Positions 33,828-42,599 of a stretch of DNA of 64,000 nt are shown piece after piece (positions within the stretch are counted from its first letter, which is position 1; each line of letters opens with the position of its first letter). The DNA lies in the NCBI GenBank assembly GCA_017302615.1, contig JAFLDB010000014.1, positions 1 to 64,000 of the forward strand. Direction: 5' to 3'. The notes under the pieces were generated by a model that was not told the DNA's origin, ran no database searches, and was given only the letters and a program-made list of their open reading frames with translations. Origin of the DNA: Sphingomonadales bacterium. Its GTDB lineage: Bacteria; Pseudomonadota; Alphaproteobacteria; Sphingomonadales; Sphingomonadaceae. The translations under genes were made by a program, and so were the position numbers.

Positions 33828-35080
33828 CCGCCAAGCAGCGCAAGCGCTCGCCGCTGGAGGTGCTGGGGCCGGGCCTCGTTACCGGCGCGGCGGATGACGA
33901 TCCCTCCGGCGTCGGCACTTACAGCCAGGTCGGTGCGCAGTTCGGCTATTCGATGGCCTGGACCATGATCTACGGCTTCCCGCTGCTCGCCTCGATCCAG
34001 GCGATCTGCGCGCGGATCGGCGCAACCACCGGCAAGGGCATCGCCCAGAACCTGCGCCAGCACTATCCGGTCTGGCTGCTGCGCACCGTGGTGCTGTTGC
34101 TGCTGGTTGCCAACGTGATCAACCTGGGGGCAGACCTTGGCGCGATGGGCGCGGTGCTGGCGCTGGTCATCCCCGGCCCGGTGCTGGCCTATACTGCTGG
34201 TTTCGCGCTGATCAGCGTGCTGCTGGAAGTATTCCTCAGCTATTCGGCCTATGCCCGGATCCTCAAGTGGGCAACGCTGTCGCTGTTCGCTTACGTGGGC
34301 GTGGTACTGGTGGTCGAAGTACCGGTTGGGGAGGCCATTCGCGGCGCGCTGGTGCCGCAGTTCACCTTCGATCGCGAACATGCCATGGCGCTGGTCGCGA
34401 TCTTCGGCACGACGATCAGTCCCTACCTGTTCTTCTGGCAGGCCGGACAGGAAGTGGAGGAACAGCACCGCCGCCATGTAAAGCCGCTGCACCTGTCGCA
34501 CCGCACCGCCGGAGCGGAACTTCGGCGGATCCGCACCGATACGCTGGTCGGCATGGGCTTTTCGCATCTGGTCGCGCTGTTCATCGTCATCGCCACCGCC
34601 GCGACGCTCCATGCCAGCGGGGTCCGCGACATTGAAAGCGCCGCCCAAGCCGCCGAGGCGCTGCGCCCGATTGCCGGGGAATTCGCCTTTGCCCTGTTCG
34701 CGCTGGGGATCATCGGAACCGGCTTGCTGGCCGTGCCGATCCTGGCCGGCAGCGCCGCCTATGCGGTCAGCGAGGCCTTTGGCTGGACCGAAGGGCTGGA
34801 CCGCAAACCGCGCGAGGCCAAGGCGTTCTATGGCGCGATCGTGGTCGCCGTGCTGGGTGGGCTGGCGCTGAACTTCGCCACGATCGATCCGATGAAGGCG
34901 CTCTACTGGGCTGCCGTGGTCAACGGCCTGCTCGCCCCGCCGCTGATGGTGGTGACGATGCTGATCGCCCGCAACCGGCGGGTTATGGGCAACCTGGCAA
35001 TTTCGGGCTGGTTGGAAGCGGGCGGCTGGCTGGCAACGGCAGTGATGTTCACCGTCGCGGGGATCTTCCTGTTCGCCTGA
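33824..35080 (+). CDS. NRAMP-related divalent metal transporter
   Basis: 418 residues, GTG start overlapping plsC. About eleven transmembrane helices. The TM1 motif reads D-D-D-P-S-G-V rather than the canonical D-P-G-N, and the TM6 region reads T-T-I-S-P-Y-L-F-F-W-Q rather than M-P-H-N. These changes remove the Asn and Met metal ligands of classical Mn/Fe transporters and resemble the divergent NRAMP-related branch, some of which carry Mg2+. The substrate is therefore not certain. The charged loop with E-V-E-E-Q-H-R-R-H is also unusual. Confidence 0.8.
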   Translation: MTAKQRKRSPLEVLGPGLVTGAADDDPSGVGTYSQVGAQFGYSMAWTMIYGFPLLASIQAICARIGATTGKGIAQNLRQHYPVWLLRTVVLLLLVANVINLGADLGAMGAVLALVIPGPVLAYTAGFALISVLLEVFLSYSAYARILKWATLSLFAYVGVVLVVEVPVGEAIRGALVPQFTFDREHAMALVAIFGTTISPYLFFWQAGQEVEEQHRRHVKPLHLSHRTAGAELRRIRTDTLVGMGFSHLVALFIVIATAATLHASGVRDIESAAQAAEALRPIAGEFAFALFALGIIGTGLLAVPILAGSAAYAVSEAFGWTEGLDRKPREAKAFYGAIVVAVLGGLALNFATIDPMKALYWAAVVNGLLAPPLMVVTMLIARNRRVMGNLAISGWLEAGGWLATAVMFTVAGIFLFA

Positions 35081-35089
35081 CCGCCGCGC

Positions 35090-36001
35090 TCAATCGCCGT
35101 GGTCGCTGCGGCCGAAGTCGGGCCGGTCATCGTCCTGGCCCAGTTCGATGATCGACCGGCGGATCGCGCGGGTGCGGGTAAAGTGGTCGAACAACTGCTC
35201 CCCGTCACCCACCCGGATAGCCTTCTGCAGGGCCGTCAGGTCCTCGGTGAAGCGTTGCAGCATGTCGAGCACCGCGTCCTTGTTGGACAGGAACACGTCG
35301 CGCCACATGGTCGGATCGGAAGCGGCGATGCGGGTGAAATCGCGGAAACCACCGGCGGAATACTTGATGACTTCGCTCTCGGTCACCCCTTCCAGATCGC
35401 TGGCCGTACCGACGATGGTATAGGCAATAAGGTGCGGCAGGTGGCTGGTGACAGCCAGCACCATGTCATGGTGCCGCGCGTCCATGATCTCCACTTTCGC
35501 GCCAAGGGCCTGCCACAGGGCGGACAGCGCCTCGACCTGCGCCGGATCGGCGTCACTCGGAGGGGTGATGATGCACCAGCGGTTGCGGAACAGGCTGGCA
35601 AAGCCCGCGTCCGGACCGGACCGTTCGGTCCCGGCGACCGGGTGGGCGGGAATCACCGCCACGCCGGGCAGCGCTTCGGCCAGAGCCCTGGCAACGAATT
35701 CCTTCGACGAGCCGACATCGCTGACCACCACGCCGGGCGCAAGATGCGCCGCGATGTCCCGCGCGGCCGCCCCCATGGCGCCGACCGGAACGCACAGGAT
35801 CACCAGATCGGCACTCCGCACCGCATCGGCTGCGCTGGCGCAGACCGTGCCGACCAGTTCCCGCTCTGCCGCGCGGGCGCGGGTTTCGGGATCGGCATCG
35901 AACCCGGTGGTCACGGCGCCGGGCAGATGCTCTTTCAGGGCCAGCCCGATCGAGCCGCCCAGCAGGCCAAGGCCGATGATCGCGATCCGTTCAAAGCTCA
36001 T
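35090..36001 (-). CDS. tyrC: Prephenate/arogenate dehydrogenase
   Basis: 303 residues from the ATG at 36001, which overlaps the hisC stop by ATGA. The N-terminal Rossmann fold has [14 protein letters not shown] at about 7-20. The catalytic-histidine segment is [12 protein letters not shown] near 112-123, and further conserved segments are S-H-L-P-H-L-I-A and [11 protein letters not shown]. It oxidatively decarboxylates prephenate or arogenate towards tyrosine. Its translational coupling to hisC fits the common alphaproteobacterial hisC2-tyrC pair. Confidence 0.93.
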   Translation of the reverse strand: MSFERIAIIGLGLLGGSIGLALKEHLPGAVTTGFDADPETRARAAERELVGTVCASAADAVRSADLVILCVPVGAMGAAARDIAAHLAPGVVVSDVGSSKEFVARALAEALPGVAVIPAHPVAGTERSGPDAGFASLFRNRWCIITPPSDADPAQVEALSALWQALGAKVEIMDARHHDMVLAVTSHLPHLIAYTIVGTASDLEGVTESEVIKYSAGGFRDFTRIAASDPTMWRDVFLSNKDAVLDMLQRFTEDLTALQKAIRVGDGEQLFDHFTRTRAIRRSIIELGQDDDRPDFGRSDHGD

Positions 36002-37098
36002 TGTGCCGCCTCCGCCAGTTGGCGCAGCACTGCGGCAATCGCCGCCATCTGCTCGTCCGTGCCGATCGTGATACGCAGGCCGTGGCCCAGGCCCTGGCTG
36101 GGCAGCCACCGCACGATGTAACCCGCCTCGCCCAGTCCGGCATAGGCCGCCTCGGCGCTAAGCGCGCCTTCGAACAGGACCATGACGAAATTCGCCTCGC
36201 TCGGCACCACCGAAATCCCGTGGTTGCCCAGCTGGCTCAGCGCGGCGACGAAATCGGCCCGGACCCGCGCGTTGTGCTGGCGGGAATGTTCGACAAAGGC
36301 CTGATCCGCCAATGCCGCCAGCGCACCCGCCTGCGCGGTGTTGCAGACGTTGAAGGCCCCGCGAATCCGGTTGAGCACGCCGATCACTTCGGCCGAACCC
36401 GTACCCCAGCCGACCCGGTCACCGGCGAGGCCATAGGCCTTGGAGAAGGTCCGCGTGACCAGCACATTGGGCTGGCTGGCGGCCAGATCCAACGAGCCAT
36501 CATCGTCCTGCGGCGCGACATATTCGGCATAGGCCTGATCGAGCACCAGCAGCACATCCCCCGGCAGCCCGGCATGGAGCCGCGCGATCTCGGCGCGGGG
36601 CAGATAGGTGCCGGTGGGATTGTTGGGATTGGCCACGATCACCACCCGGGTGTGCTCGGTAACCGCCGCCAGCATGGCATCGACATCGGTGCCATAGTCT
36701 TTCGCGGGAGCCTCGACCGGATCGGCGCCGCAACGCCGCGCGACAATATCGTAAAGCGAGAACGAGTACTGCGAGAACAGCACCTCGTCCCCCGGCCCGG
36801 CATAACCGCTGGCGGCGAGGTACAGCAGTTCGCCCGAGCCCGAGCCCATGATGATCCGCGCCGGATCGATCCCGTGGAGCTTGCCCACAGCTTGGCGCAG
36901 TGCCGTGCTGTCGCCATCCGGGTAGAGCGAAGGATGCACCGCCGCTTCGCGCGCGGCCAGCGCCTGCGGGCTGCAGCCCAGCGGGTTCTCGTTGGCGGAA
37001 AGCTTGACCAGCGGACGGCCATCGGCCCCGGCGCTCTTGCCCGGGACATAGGCGTGGATCGCTGCGATCCATGGCTTGGGTTGCGGCACGGTGTTCAT
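35998..37098 (-). CDS. hisC: Histidinol-phosphate / aromatic aminotransferase
   Basis: 366 residues, a class I/II PLP aminotransferase. Visible motifs: L-S-A-N-E-N-P-L-G near the N-terminus, N-P-N-N-P-T-G-T in the middle, D-Q-A-Y-A-E-Y, and the PLP-lysine segment [17 protein letters not shown]. Coupled to tyrC rather than to other his genes, it may serve aromatic amino acid synthesis as well as, or instead of, histidine synthesis. It diverges from metX over about 110 bases. Confidence 0.92.
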   Translation of the reverse strand: MNTVPQPKPWIAAIHAYVPGKSAGADGRPLVKLSANENPLGCSPQALAAREAAVHPSLYPDGDSTALRQAVGKLHGIDPARIIMGSGSGELLYLAASGYAGPGDEVLFSQYSFSLYDIVARRCGADPVEAPAKDYGTDVDAMLAAVTEHTRVVIVANPNNPTGTYLPRAEIARLHAGLPGDVLLVLDQAYAEYVAPQDDDGSLDLAASQPNVLVTRTFSKAYGLAGDRVGWGTGSAEVIGVLNRIRGAFNVCNTAQAGALAALADQAFVEHSRQHNARVRADFVAALSQLGNHGISVVPSEANFVMVLFEGALSAEAAYAGLGEAGYIVRWLPSQGLGHGLRITIGTDEQMAAIAAVLRQLAEAAQ

Positions 37099-37209
37099 GG
37101 CGGCTGGCCCTTAGCAGGCCTGTGCGCAAATGACAGCCCGTAACGCCCCGTCCGCAACACCCCGGCGGGCATGTTGACAGGCGGGGCTGGCTCGCCCAAT
37201 CGGTCGGGC

Positions 37210-38319
37210 ATGGTCGATCCCGCGCTCAACCTTGCCGGCGGCAGCCTGATCCTGCCCCAGCCCCTGCCGCTTGACGGCGGGCAAAGCCTTGAGCGCGTCG
37301 AGGTGGCCTATGAAACCTATGGCAAGCTAAACGCCGAAAAATCGAACGCGGTGCTGATCTGCCACGCGCTGACCGGCGATCATCATGTCGCCAGCCCCCA
37401 TCCGATCACCGGCAAGGCCGGCTGGTGGGTCCGCACGGTTGGCCCGGGCAAGCCGATCGATACCGACCGCTACTTCGTGATCTGCGCCAACGTGCTGGGA
37501 TCATGCCTGGGGACCACCGGCCCGGCCAGCCCGGCCGGCGATGGCCAGCCCTGGGCGATGCGCTTTCCGGTGATTACCATCCGCGACATGGTCCGCACCC
37601 TGGTTGCCCTGCTCGACAGCCTGGGGATCGACCAGCTTCATGCCGTGATCGGCGGTTCGATGGGCGGGATGCAGGCGCTGTCGTTCGCCGCCAACTGGCC
37701 GGAACGGACCCGCGCCGTGCTGGTGATTGCCAGCACCGCGCGCCATTCCGCCCAGAACATCGCCTTTCACGAGGTTGGGCGGCAGGCGATCATGGCCGAT
37801 CCCAAGTGGGAAGGCGGCAATTACTACGCCAAAGGCAAGGGCCCGGAAAGCGGCCTGGCCGTTGCCCGCATGGCCGCGCACATCACTTACCTGTCTGAAG
37901 CGGGACTGACCGAGAAGTTCGGGCGGCGGCTGCAGGACCGCACCGAAAAGACCTTCGGCTTCGACGCCGATTTCCAGGTGGAAAGCTATCTGCGCCACCA
38001 GGGCCTCAGCTTCACCGACCGGTTTGATGCCAATTCCTACCTCTATATCACCCGGGCGATGGACTATTTCGACCTGGCCGAAGAACATGGCGGGCGGCTG
38101 GCCGAGGCCTTTGCCGGGGTGAAGGCGCGGTTCTGTCTGGTCAGCTTCGATACCGACTGGCTTTACCCCACCGCCGAAAGCCGGGTCATTGCCCACGCGC
38201 TCAATGCCGCCGGCGCGCCGGTCAGCTTTGTCGAACTGTCCGCGCCGTTCGGGCATGACAGCTTCCTGCTGGACGTTCCGGCGCAGGACCGGGTCATCGC
38301 GGGGTTCCTGAACCAATGA
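37210..38319 (+). CDS. metX: Homoserine O-acyltransferase MetX
   Basis: 369 residues from the ATG at 37210; the ORF extends 13 codons further but lacks a ribosome site. Alpha/beta-hydrolase fold with nucleophile Ser150 in G-G-S-M-G-G-M-Q, the Asp in S-F-D-T-D-W-L-Y-P and His in F-G-H-D-S-F-L. The C-H-A-L-T-G-D-H-H and G-S-C-L-G-T-T-G-P segments are typical of MetX. It acylates homoserine for methionine synthesis; whether acetyl or succinyl is used cannot be decided by eye. metW overlaps its end. Confidence 0.94.
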   Translation: MVDPALNLAGGSLILPQPLPLDGGQSLERVEVAYETYGKLNAEKSNAVLICHALTGDHHVASPHPITGKAGWWVRTVGPGKPIDTDRYFVICANVLGSCLGTTGPASPAGDGQPWAMRFPVITIRDMVRTLVALLDSLGIDQLHAVIGGSMGGMQALSFAANWPERTRAVLVIASTARHSAQNIAFHEVGRQAIMADPKWEGGNYYAKGKGPESGLAVARMAAHITYLSEAGLTEKFGRRLQDRTEKTFGFDADFQVESYLRHQGLSFTDRFDANSYLYITRAMDYFDLAEEHGGRLAEAFAGVKARFCLVSFDTDWLYPTAESRVIAHALNAAGAPVSFVELSAPFGHDSFLLDVPAQDRVIAGFLNQ

Positions 38320-38906
38320 CCGCGCTGCGCCCGGACCTTGCGATCATCGCCGCCAATGTCGCGCCGGGCAGCCGGGTGCTCGATATCGGCTGCGGCGACG
38401 GCGCGCTGCTGGCGGCGCTGCGCAATGACAAGCAGGTCGATGCCCGCGGCATGGAACTGGATCCGCATGGCGTGGCCGAATGCGTCGCCAAGGGGCTCTC
38501 GGTGATGCAGGGCGATGCCGATACCGACCTGTCGGACTATCCCGACGCGGCGTTCGATTACGCGATCCTCAGTCAGACCCTGCAAACCACCAAGCGGCCG
38601 GACATGGTGCTGGACGAGCTGCTGCGGGTGGGGCGCAAGGGCTTTGTCTCGTTCCCCAATTTCGCCCACTGGAAAGTGCGGGCCAGCCTGCTGTGGAACG
38701 GGCGGATGCCGGTGACCCGCCTGCTGCCGATTGCCTGGTATGAAACGCCCAACATCCACCACGTAACGATCCGCGATTTCCGCGAACTGGTGGCGGCCAA
38801 GGGCTATCGGATCGAGGGGGAATGGTTCCTCAGCGGTGACCGTCAGATCGGTCCGCTCGCTGCCAACTGGCGCGCCGAGCACGCCGTGTTTCAATTGTCG
38901 CGCTGA
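38316..38906 (+). CDS. metW: Methionine biosynthesis protein MetW
   Basis: 196 residues. SAM-methyltransferase-like fold starting V-L-D-I-G-C-G-D-G near 22-30 and containing the MetW-specific T-L-Q-T-T-K-R-P and F-P-N-F-A-H-W segments. MetW partners MetX in many alpha- and betaproteobacteria. The start overlaps the metX stop by ATGA, so the two are translationally coupled. A GC-rich hairpin follows the gene at 38908-38935. Confidence 0.93.
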   Translation: MTALRPDLAIIAANVAPGSRVLDIGCGDGALLAALRNDKQVDARGMELDPHGVAECVAKGLSVMQGDADTDLSDYPDAAFDYAILSQTLQTTKRPDMVLDELLRVGRKGFVSFPNFAHWKVRASLLWNGRMPVTRLLPIAWYETPNIHHVTIRDFRELVAAKGYRIEGEWFLSGDRQIGPLAANWRAEHAVFQLSR

Positions 38907-38907
38907 G

Positions 38908-38935
38908 CGGCGCCCCGGCCGCAGCCGGGACGCCG
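38908..38935. terminator. Convergent hairpin between metW and the VOC gene
   Basis: CGGCGCCCCGGC and GCCGGGACGCCG pair with one mismatch around a four-base loop. There is no T tract on either side, so it may be a weak or factor-dependent terminator serving both convergent genes. Confidence 0.4.
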
Positions 38936-38942
38936 GATCAGG

Positions 38943-39323
38943 TCAGCCCATGCGGTGCAGCGCGCACAGCTTGTTGCCGTCGGGATCGCGCAGATAGGCC
39001 AGATAGAGGTTGCCGAAGCCGCCTTCGCGCACGCCCGGCGGATCTTCGATCGAGGTGCCGCCAGCAGCGACGCCGGCATCGTGCCAGGCCTGGGCCTGTT
39101 CCGGCCCGTCCACGGCAAAGCCGATGGTGCAGCCATTGCCGGCCGTGGCCGGCTGGCCGTCGATCGGGGCGGTGACCAGGAACAGCCCGCCATTGTGCAT
39201 GTAGATCAGGCGGCCCTTGTCATCGACAATCGCCTCGTTCCCGCCCATGGCCTTGAACAGGGCGTCATAGAAAGTCTTGGACCGGGCCAGATCGTTCGAT
39301 CCGACCATGTTGTGGCTGTACAC
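38943..39323 (-). CDS. VOC (glyoxalase/bleomycin-resistance) family protein
   Basis: 126 residues, one VOC domain with the paired beta-alpha-beta-beta-beta modules. It starts M-Y-S-H-N-M-V-G-S-N-D-L-A-R-S-K-T-F-Y-D, the standard VOC opening with a metal-ligand His, and ends R-D-P-D-G-N-K-L-C-A-L. The acid ligand of the second module is not obvious to me, so catalytic activity is uncertain. It lies alone and convergent with metW. Confidence 0.88.
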   Translation of the reverse strand: MYSHNMVGSNDLARSKTFYDALFKAMGGNEAIVDDKGRLIYMHNGGLFLVTAPIDGQPATAGNGCTIGFAVDGPEQAQAWHDAGVAAGGTSIEDPPGVREGGFGNLYLAYLRDPDGNKLCALHRMG

Positions 39324-39432
39324 AGGCGCACTCCTCTCTCAGTTCAGTTTCGGTTCGCCACTTGTATCGCGGCTTCGGGCGCGGTCAATCGCGACAGTTG
39401 CGGTTCAGGCGGGAAAGATTAGGCATGAAGCC

Positions 39433-39843
39433 ATGACCCGCACGATCATTGCCGCCCTGCTGCTGGCCCTGCCTGCCTCCGCACCTGCCGTCGCCGCACC
39501 AGCCCCCGCTGCACCCAACCTGGACCTGCAGGTGCGCTGCGCCGCCCTGTTCGCGCTGGTTGCGGGGGAGCAGGACCGCAAGGTGCCCGGCGCCGACCGC
39601 TTTCCCCCGCTGAACGAACGCGGCAAGGCCTTCTTCGTTGCCACCGGTGTGCGCCTGATCGACGAACGCGGTCTGACCCGCGAGGCGATTGCCCCGCTGT
39701 TCCGCCAGGAAATCGGCACGCTCCAGACCGAATTCGCCGCCGCACCCGATCCGGCGGCCCATGCCGATGCACAGATGGCGTTGTGCCTGCCGTTGCTGCC
39801 GCCCCATTCACCGACCGTTCTTCCCCCACCGCGCAAGGGTTAG
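39433..39843 (+). CDS. Small secreted protein, function unknown
   Basis: 136 residues from the ATG at 39433. A signal peptide of about 24 residues (ends A-P-A-V-A-A-P) is followed by an Ala/Pro spacer and a helical domain with two cysteines (V-R-C-A-A-L-F-A-L-V-A-G near the start and M-A-L-C-L-P-L-L near the end) that could form a disulfide. The pattern of two paired cysteines around a helical core recurs in small sphingomonad periplasmic proteins, but I know no function. The Pro-rich C-terminus precedes ppx by 39 bases. Confidence 0.65.
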   Translation: MTRTIIAALLLALPASAPAVAAPAPAAPNLDLQVRCAALFALVAGEQDRKVPGADRFPPLNERGKAFFVATGVRLIDERGLTREAIAPLFRQEIGTLQTEFAAAPDPAAHADAQMALCLPLLPPHSPTVLPPPRKG

Positions 39844-39882
39844 GACTGGCGCCACGACGCATGTGGCCCTATCGCGGCCGGT

Positions 39883-40761
39883 GTGAAACAGCCCCCGCGC
39901 CGCGCCATCATCGATATCGGATCGAACTCGATCCGGCTGGTCGTGTTCGGCGGCAGCCGCCGCCATCCCGAAGTGCTTTACGATGACAAGCTGATGGCCG
40001 GCCTTGGCCGCGGGGTGGTCGCGCGCGGGCAGCTTGACCGCCGCAGCATGGCCGAGGCCCTGCAGGCCTTGTCGCGCTTTGCCGCGCTGATCCGGCTGAT
40101 CGAGCCGGACAGCCTGCAAGTGGTGGCCACGGCTGCCGTCCGCGATGCCGCCAATGGCGCGGCCTTCCTCGAAAAGGTCCGCGCCCTGGGCCTGCCGGTG
40201 CGACTGCTGTCGGGCGAGGACGAGGCACGCACCTCGGCCTGGGGCGTGATTGCCTCGCACCCCCAGGCCAGCGGTCTAGTGGCCGATCTGGGCGGAGGTA
40301 GCCTGGAACTGGCCCGGATCGCCGATGACAAGGTTCACGAATGCGCCTCCTTCCGCCTAGGGATCATGCCGGTCGGCGCGATCCGCGCGGGCGGGCGCGG
40401 GCTGCTGCGCCGCGCGCTCAAGGGGCTGCTCGAAGCGCACCCGTGGACGCGGATGGAGGGCCGCGCCCAGCTGCTGCTGGTCGGCGGAGCCTGGCGCGCG
40501 CTCGACAAGGTCCGGGTCCACAGTCTGGGCGGCAACCGGGGCGAGCCGTTTCCGGCTGTACTGGCCAAGCCGCTCAAGCTGCTGATCCGCGATGCCGGAC
40601 CGCGCAGGCTGGCGGCTATTCCCGGTGTAAGCTCAGCCCGCGCAGCGCAGCTTGGCGATGCCTCGGCCCTGCTTGCGGCCCTGGTGGCGGAAACCCAGCC
40701 GGCCGAAGTGGTGGTTTCAGGAGCGGGCCTTCGCGAAGGGCTGCTGTTCAAGGGCCACTGA
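39883..40761 (+). CDS. ppx: Ppx/GppA phosphatase family protein (short form)
   Basis: 292 residues from a GTG start. ASKHA-fold exopolyphosphatase/guanosine pentaphosphatase domain with I-I-D-I-G-S-N-S-I-R-L near 9-19 and the second phosphate loop V-A-D-L-G-G-G-S-L-E-L near 130-140. The L-S-G-E-D-E-A segment is present. It lacks the C-terminal HD-like domain of E. coli Ppx and is therefore the short type. No ppk gene is adjacent, so the physiological substrate (polyP or pppGpp) is not set by context. Confidence 0.88.
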   Translation: MKQPPRRAIIDIGSNSIRLVVFGGSRRHPEVLYDDKLMAGLGRGVVARGQLDRRSMAEALQALSRFAALIRLIEPDSLQVVATAAVRDAANGAAFLEKVRALGLPVRLLSGEDEARTSAWGVIASHPQASGLVADLGGGSLELARIADDKVHECASFRLGIMPVGAIRAGGRGLLRRALKGLLEAHPWTRMEGRAQLLLVGGAWRALDKVRVHSLGGNRGEPFPAVLAKPLKLLIRDAGPRRLAAIPGVSSARAAQLGDASALLAALVAETQPAEVVVSGAGLREGLLFKGH

Positions 40762-40842
40762 GAAGTTTTCCACCCCTATTGTTACCCGCCCTGCCCCGTC
40801 ACGGGTTGAAGCGCGATTCGCGCTTCGCCATTGAGGACGGCC

Positions 40843-41514
40843 ATGTGGCAACTCTATCAATTTCCCCTGTGCCCCTTCAGCCGCAAGGTCCGCCTGCTGA
40901 TGAGCGAGAAGGGCATCGGCTATGAATTGTGGCGCGAGAACCCGTGGGAAGGCCGCGACGATTTCCTCGCCCTCAACCCGGCCGGGCGCACCCCGGTGCT
41001 GCATGAGAGCGAAAAGGGCCTGACTCTGGTCGATAGCCGGGCGATCTGCGAATATTTCGAGGAAACGGTCGACAAGAACCCGATGATCAACGGCACCGCC
41101 GCCAACCGCGCGGAAATCCGCCGGCTGGTGGCCCTGTTCGACGAGAACTTCTTCGGCGATGTCACCGCACCCTTGCTGCACGAACGAATGAAGAAGCGGC
41201 TGGTCTATCGCCAGTCGCCGGACTCCCGCGTGCTGCGCGAGGCGATGAAGCTGGCGCACGAGCACCTGTATTACATCGACCACCTGATCGATCACCGCCC
41301 CTGGCTGGCCGGCGCCACCATGAGCCTGGCGGACCTGGCCGCCGCCGCGCAAATCTCGGTCGCAGACTATCTTGGCGGGCTGGACTGGGCCGGCCACGAT
41401 CAGGCAGCCGGCTGGTATTCGGTGTTCAAGAGCCGGCCCAGCTTCCGCCCCTTGCTGGCCGAGCGGATGGAAGTGATCCAGCCACCCAGCCATTACGCCG
41501 ACGTCAACGCCTGA
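40843..41514 (+). CDS. Glutathione S-transferase family protein
   Basis: 223 residues from the ATG at 40843. The thioredoxin-fold N-terminal domain begins M-W-Q-L-Y-Q-F-P-L-C-P-F-S-R-K-V-R, with Ser or Cys in the catalytic turn (C-P-F-S). N-P-A-G-R-T-P-V-L near 45-53 and D-S-R-A-I-C-E-Y near 65-72 provide the glutathione gamma-glutamyl site. The C-terminal helical domain has P-W-L-A-G-A-T-M-S-L-A-D-L-A-A-A, the GST N-capping box. The substrate is unknown. Confidence 0.9.
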   Translation: MWQLYQFPLCPFSRKVRLLMSEKGIGYELWRENPWEGRDDFLALNPAGRTPVLHESEKGLTLVDSRAICEYFEETVDKNPMINGTAANRAEIRRLVALFDENFFGDVTAPLLHERMKKRLVYRQSPDSRVLREAMKLAHEHLYYIDHLIDHRPWLAGATMSLADLAAAAQISVADYLGGLDWAGHDQAAGWYSVFKSRPSFRPLLAERMEVIQPPSHYADVNA

Positions 41515-41549
41515 TTGCCTGATCGCGTCGGCGCGCTATGCTGCACGGC

Positions 41550-41915
41550 ATGGCAGAGCTCATCCTCTTTGTCGTGATCGCGCTGGCGCTGGTGATCGGC
41601 ATGATCGTGTGGCGCGGCCGCCAGTTCGGCGCGCTGGCCCGCGACGGGGTTGAAGTGACCGCCACCGTCGTCAGCAAGTTCCGCACCAATCCCGGCGGCC
41701 CGGGATCGCGTGGTCACCGCATTGCCTTCACCTATCGCGGGCCGGACGGGCAGGAATACCGCCGCGCCGCCAGCATCACCCGCTCGCAGTGGCTGGCACT
41801 CGAAGAAGGCCATCCGCTGCCGGTGATCCTGTTGCCATCAAAGCCGGGCATCAGCGCGCCCGCCTGGCTGGTCGAGGAGGCCCGCGCCGCGCTGCGCAAG
41901 GCCGGGCGGCTCTGA
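41550..41915 (+). CDS. DUF3592-type membrane protein
   Basis: 121 residues from the ATG at 41550. One N-terminal transmembrane helix (about 3-22) is followed by a small beta domain with A-T-V-V-S-K-F-R-T-N, Y-R-G-P-D-G-Q-E-Y and V-I-L-L-P-S-K-P patterns typical of DUF3592 proteins. Function is unknown for the family. It lies 35 bases after the GST gene on the same strand. Confidence 0.7.
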   Translation: MAELILFVVIALALVIGMIVWRGRQFGALARDGVEVTATVVSKFRTNPGGPGSRGHRIAFTYRGPDGQEYRRAASITRSQWLALEEGHPLPVILLPSKPGISAPAWLVEEARAALRKAGRL

Positions 41916-41918
41916 CCG

Positions 41919-42134
41919 CTATTCGAATTCCACCCGTGCGCGCCCACTGTCGCTGCGGCGGACCTGCCGGTAAACCTCGCCGGGCCCGGCGACGGGAGCG
42001 GCGGTGGCGCTGCGCAGGATGGTGGCACTGGCGCGGACCACCGGACGCGATTCCAGCGGCTGGGCCGACGTATCGAGCTGCCACTCTGCCCCGGGGGCAC
42101 CGGCTGTCAGGAACAGGGCGAGCGCGCTGAGCAT
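41919..42134 (-). CDS. Small exported protein, function unknown
   Basis: 71 residues from the ATG at 42134. A short signal peptide (L-S-A-L-A-L-F-L-T-A-G-A-P-G-A) precedes a 50-residue polar domain with no cysteine. The frame is convergent with the DUF3592 gene and ends three bases from its stop. The signal peptide and codon bias make it credible; I recognise no family. Confidence 0.5.
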   Translation of the reverse strand: MLSALALFLTAGAPGAEWQLDTSAQPLESRPVVRASATILRSATAAPVAGPGEVYRQVRRSDSGRARVEFE

Positions 42135-42311
42135 GGCGCAATGGTGAACGCCCAATTCACCAAGCCCGCAACTGTCCCGTCGGCCCCGTCCACAACCGGG
42201 ACATCCGCAGCCTTGCCCCTTTCGGCGCTTTCCGCGCTTGCAGCCCTCTGCCCCCTTTGCTAAGGGCGCGCTCCTACCCCCCCGGGCGGCACTTTTGCCC
42301 CCGATGATTTA

Positions 42312-42398
42312 GCGGTCGTGGCGGAATTGGTAGACGCGCAACGTTGAGGTCGTTGTGGGCGAAAGCCCGTGGAAGTTCGAGTCTTCTCGACCGCACCA
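42312..42398 (+). tRNA. tRNA-Leu (anticodon GAG)
   Basis: A full cloverleaf: acceptor stem GCGGTCG / CGACCGC, an anticodon stem CAACG / CGTTG with loop TTGAGGT giving anticodon GAG, a long variable arm (GGGCGAAAGCCCGT), a T arm with GTTCGAGTC, and an encoded CCA at 42396-42398. The long variable arm confirms the class II leucine type. It borders the recombinase-bearing low-GC element, and tRNA genes are common integration sites; I could not find a second copy of its 3' end at the far border. Confidence 0.95.
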
Positions 42399-42599
42399 AA
42401 CAGTCCCACAAGGTAACCGATTTTCGCCTCCCGGCGTCCTGCGCCTGCGGATTGGCGCAGTTCCGCGGGGTTTGGCGGCGCATCAAAATGCAGGTGAAGC
42501 CAAAGACTCTCTAGCCGGCGGTGGCAGGAGCCAAAAATATGCCGGATTCTCTGTGCGCGAGAACCCGGCTTCACCTCACTTTGCTGGTAGATAGGCCGC
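42399..42599. other. Non-coding junction between tRNA-Leu and the integrated element
   Basis: About 200 bases without a supported gene. AGGTGAAGCC at 42492-42501 and its exact reverse complement GGCTTCACCT at 42567-42576 form a 10-bp inverted repeat with a 65-base interval, close to the end of the recombinase gene. It could be a terminator-like structure or part of an attachment region. Confidence 0.4.

Noticed and set aside
37099-37209. Possible SAM-responsive riboswitch upstream of metX
   Set aside because: I looked for SAM-II-like conserved segments and pseudoknot pairing and found none; a covariance-model search would settle it.
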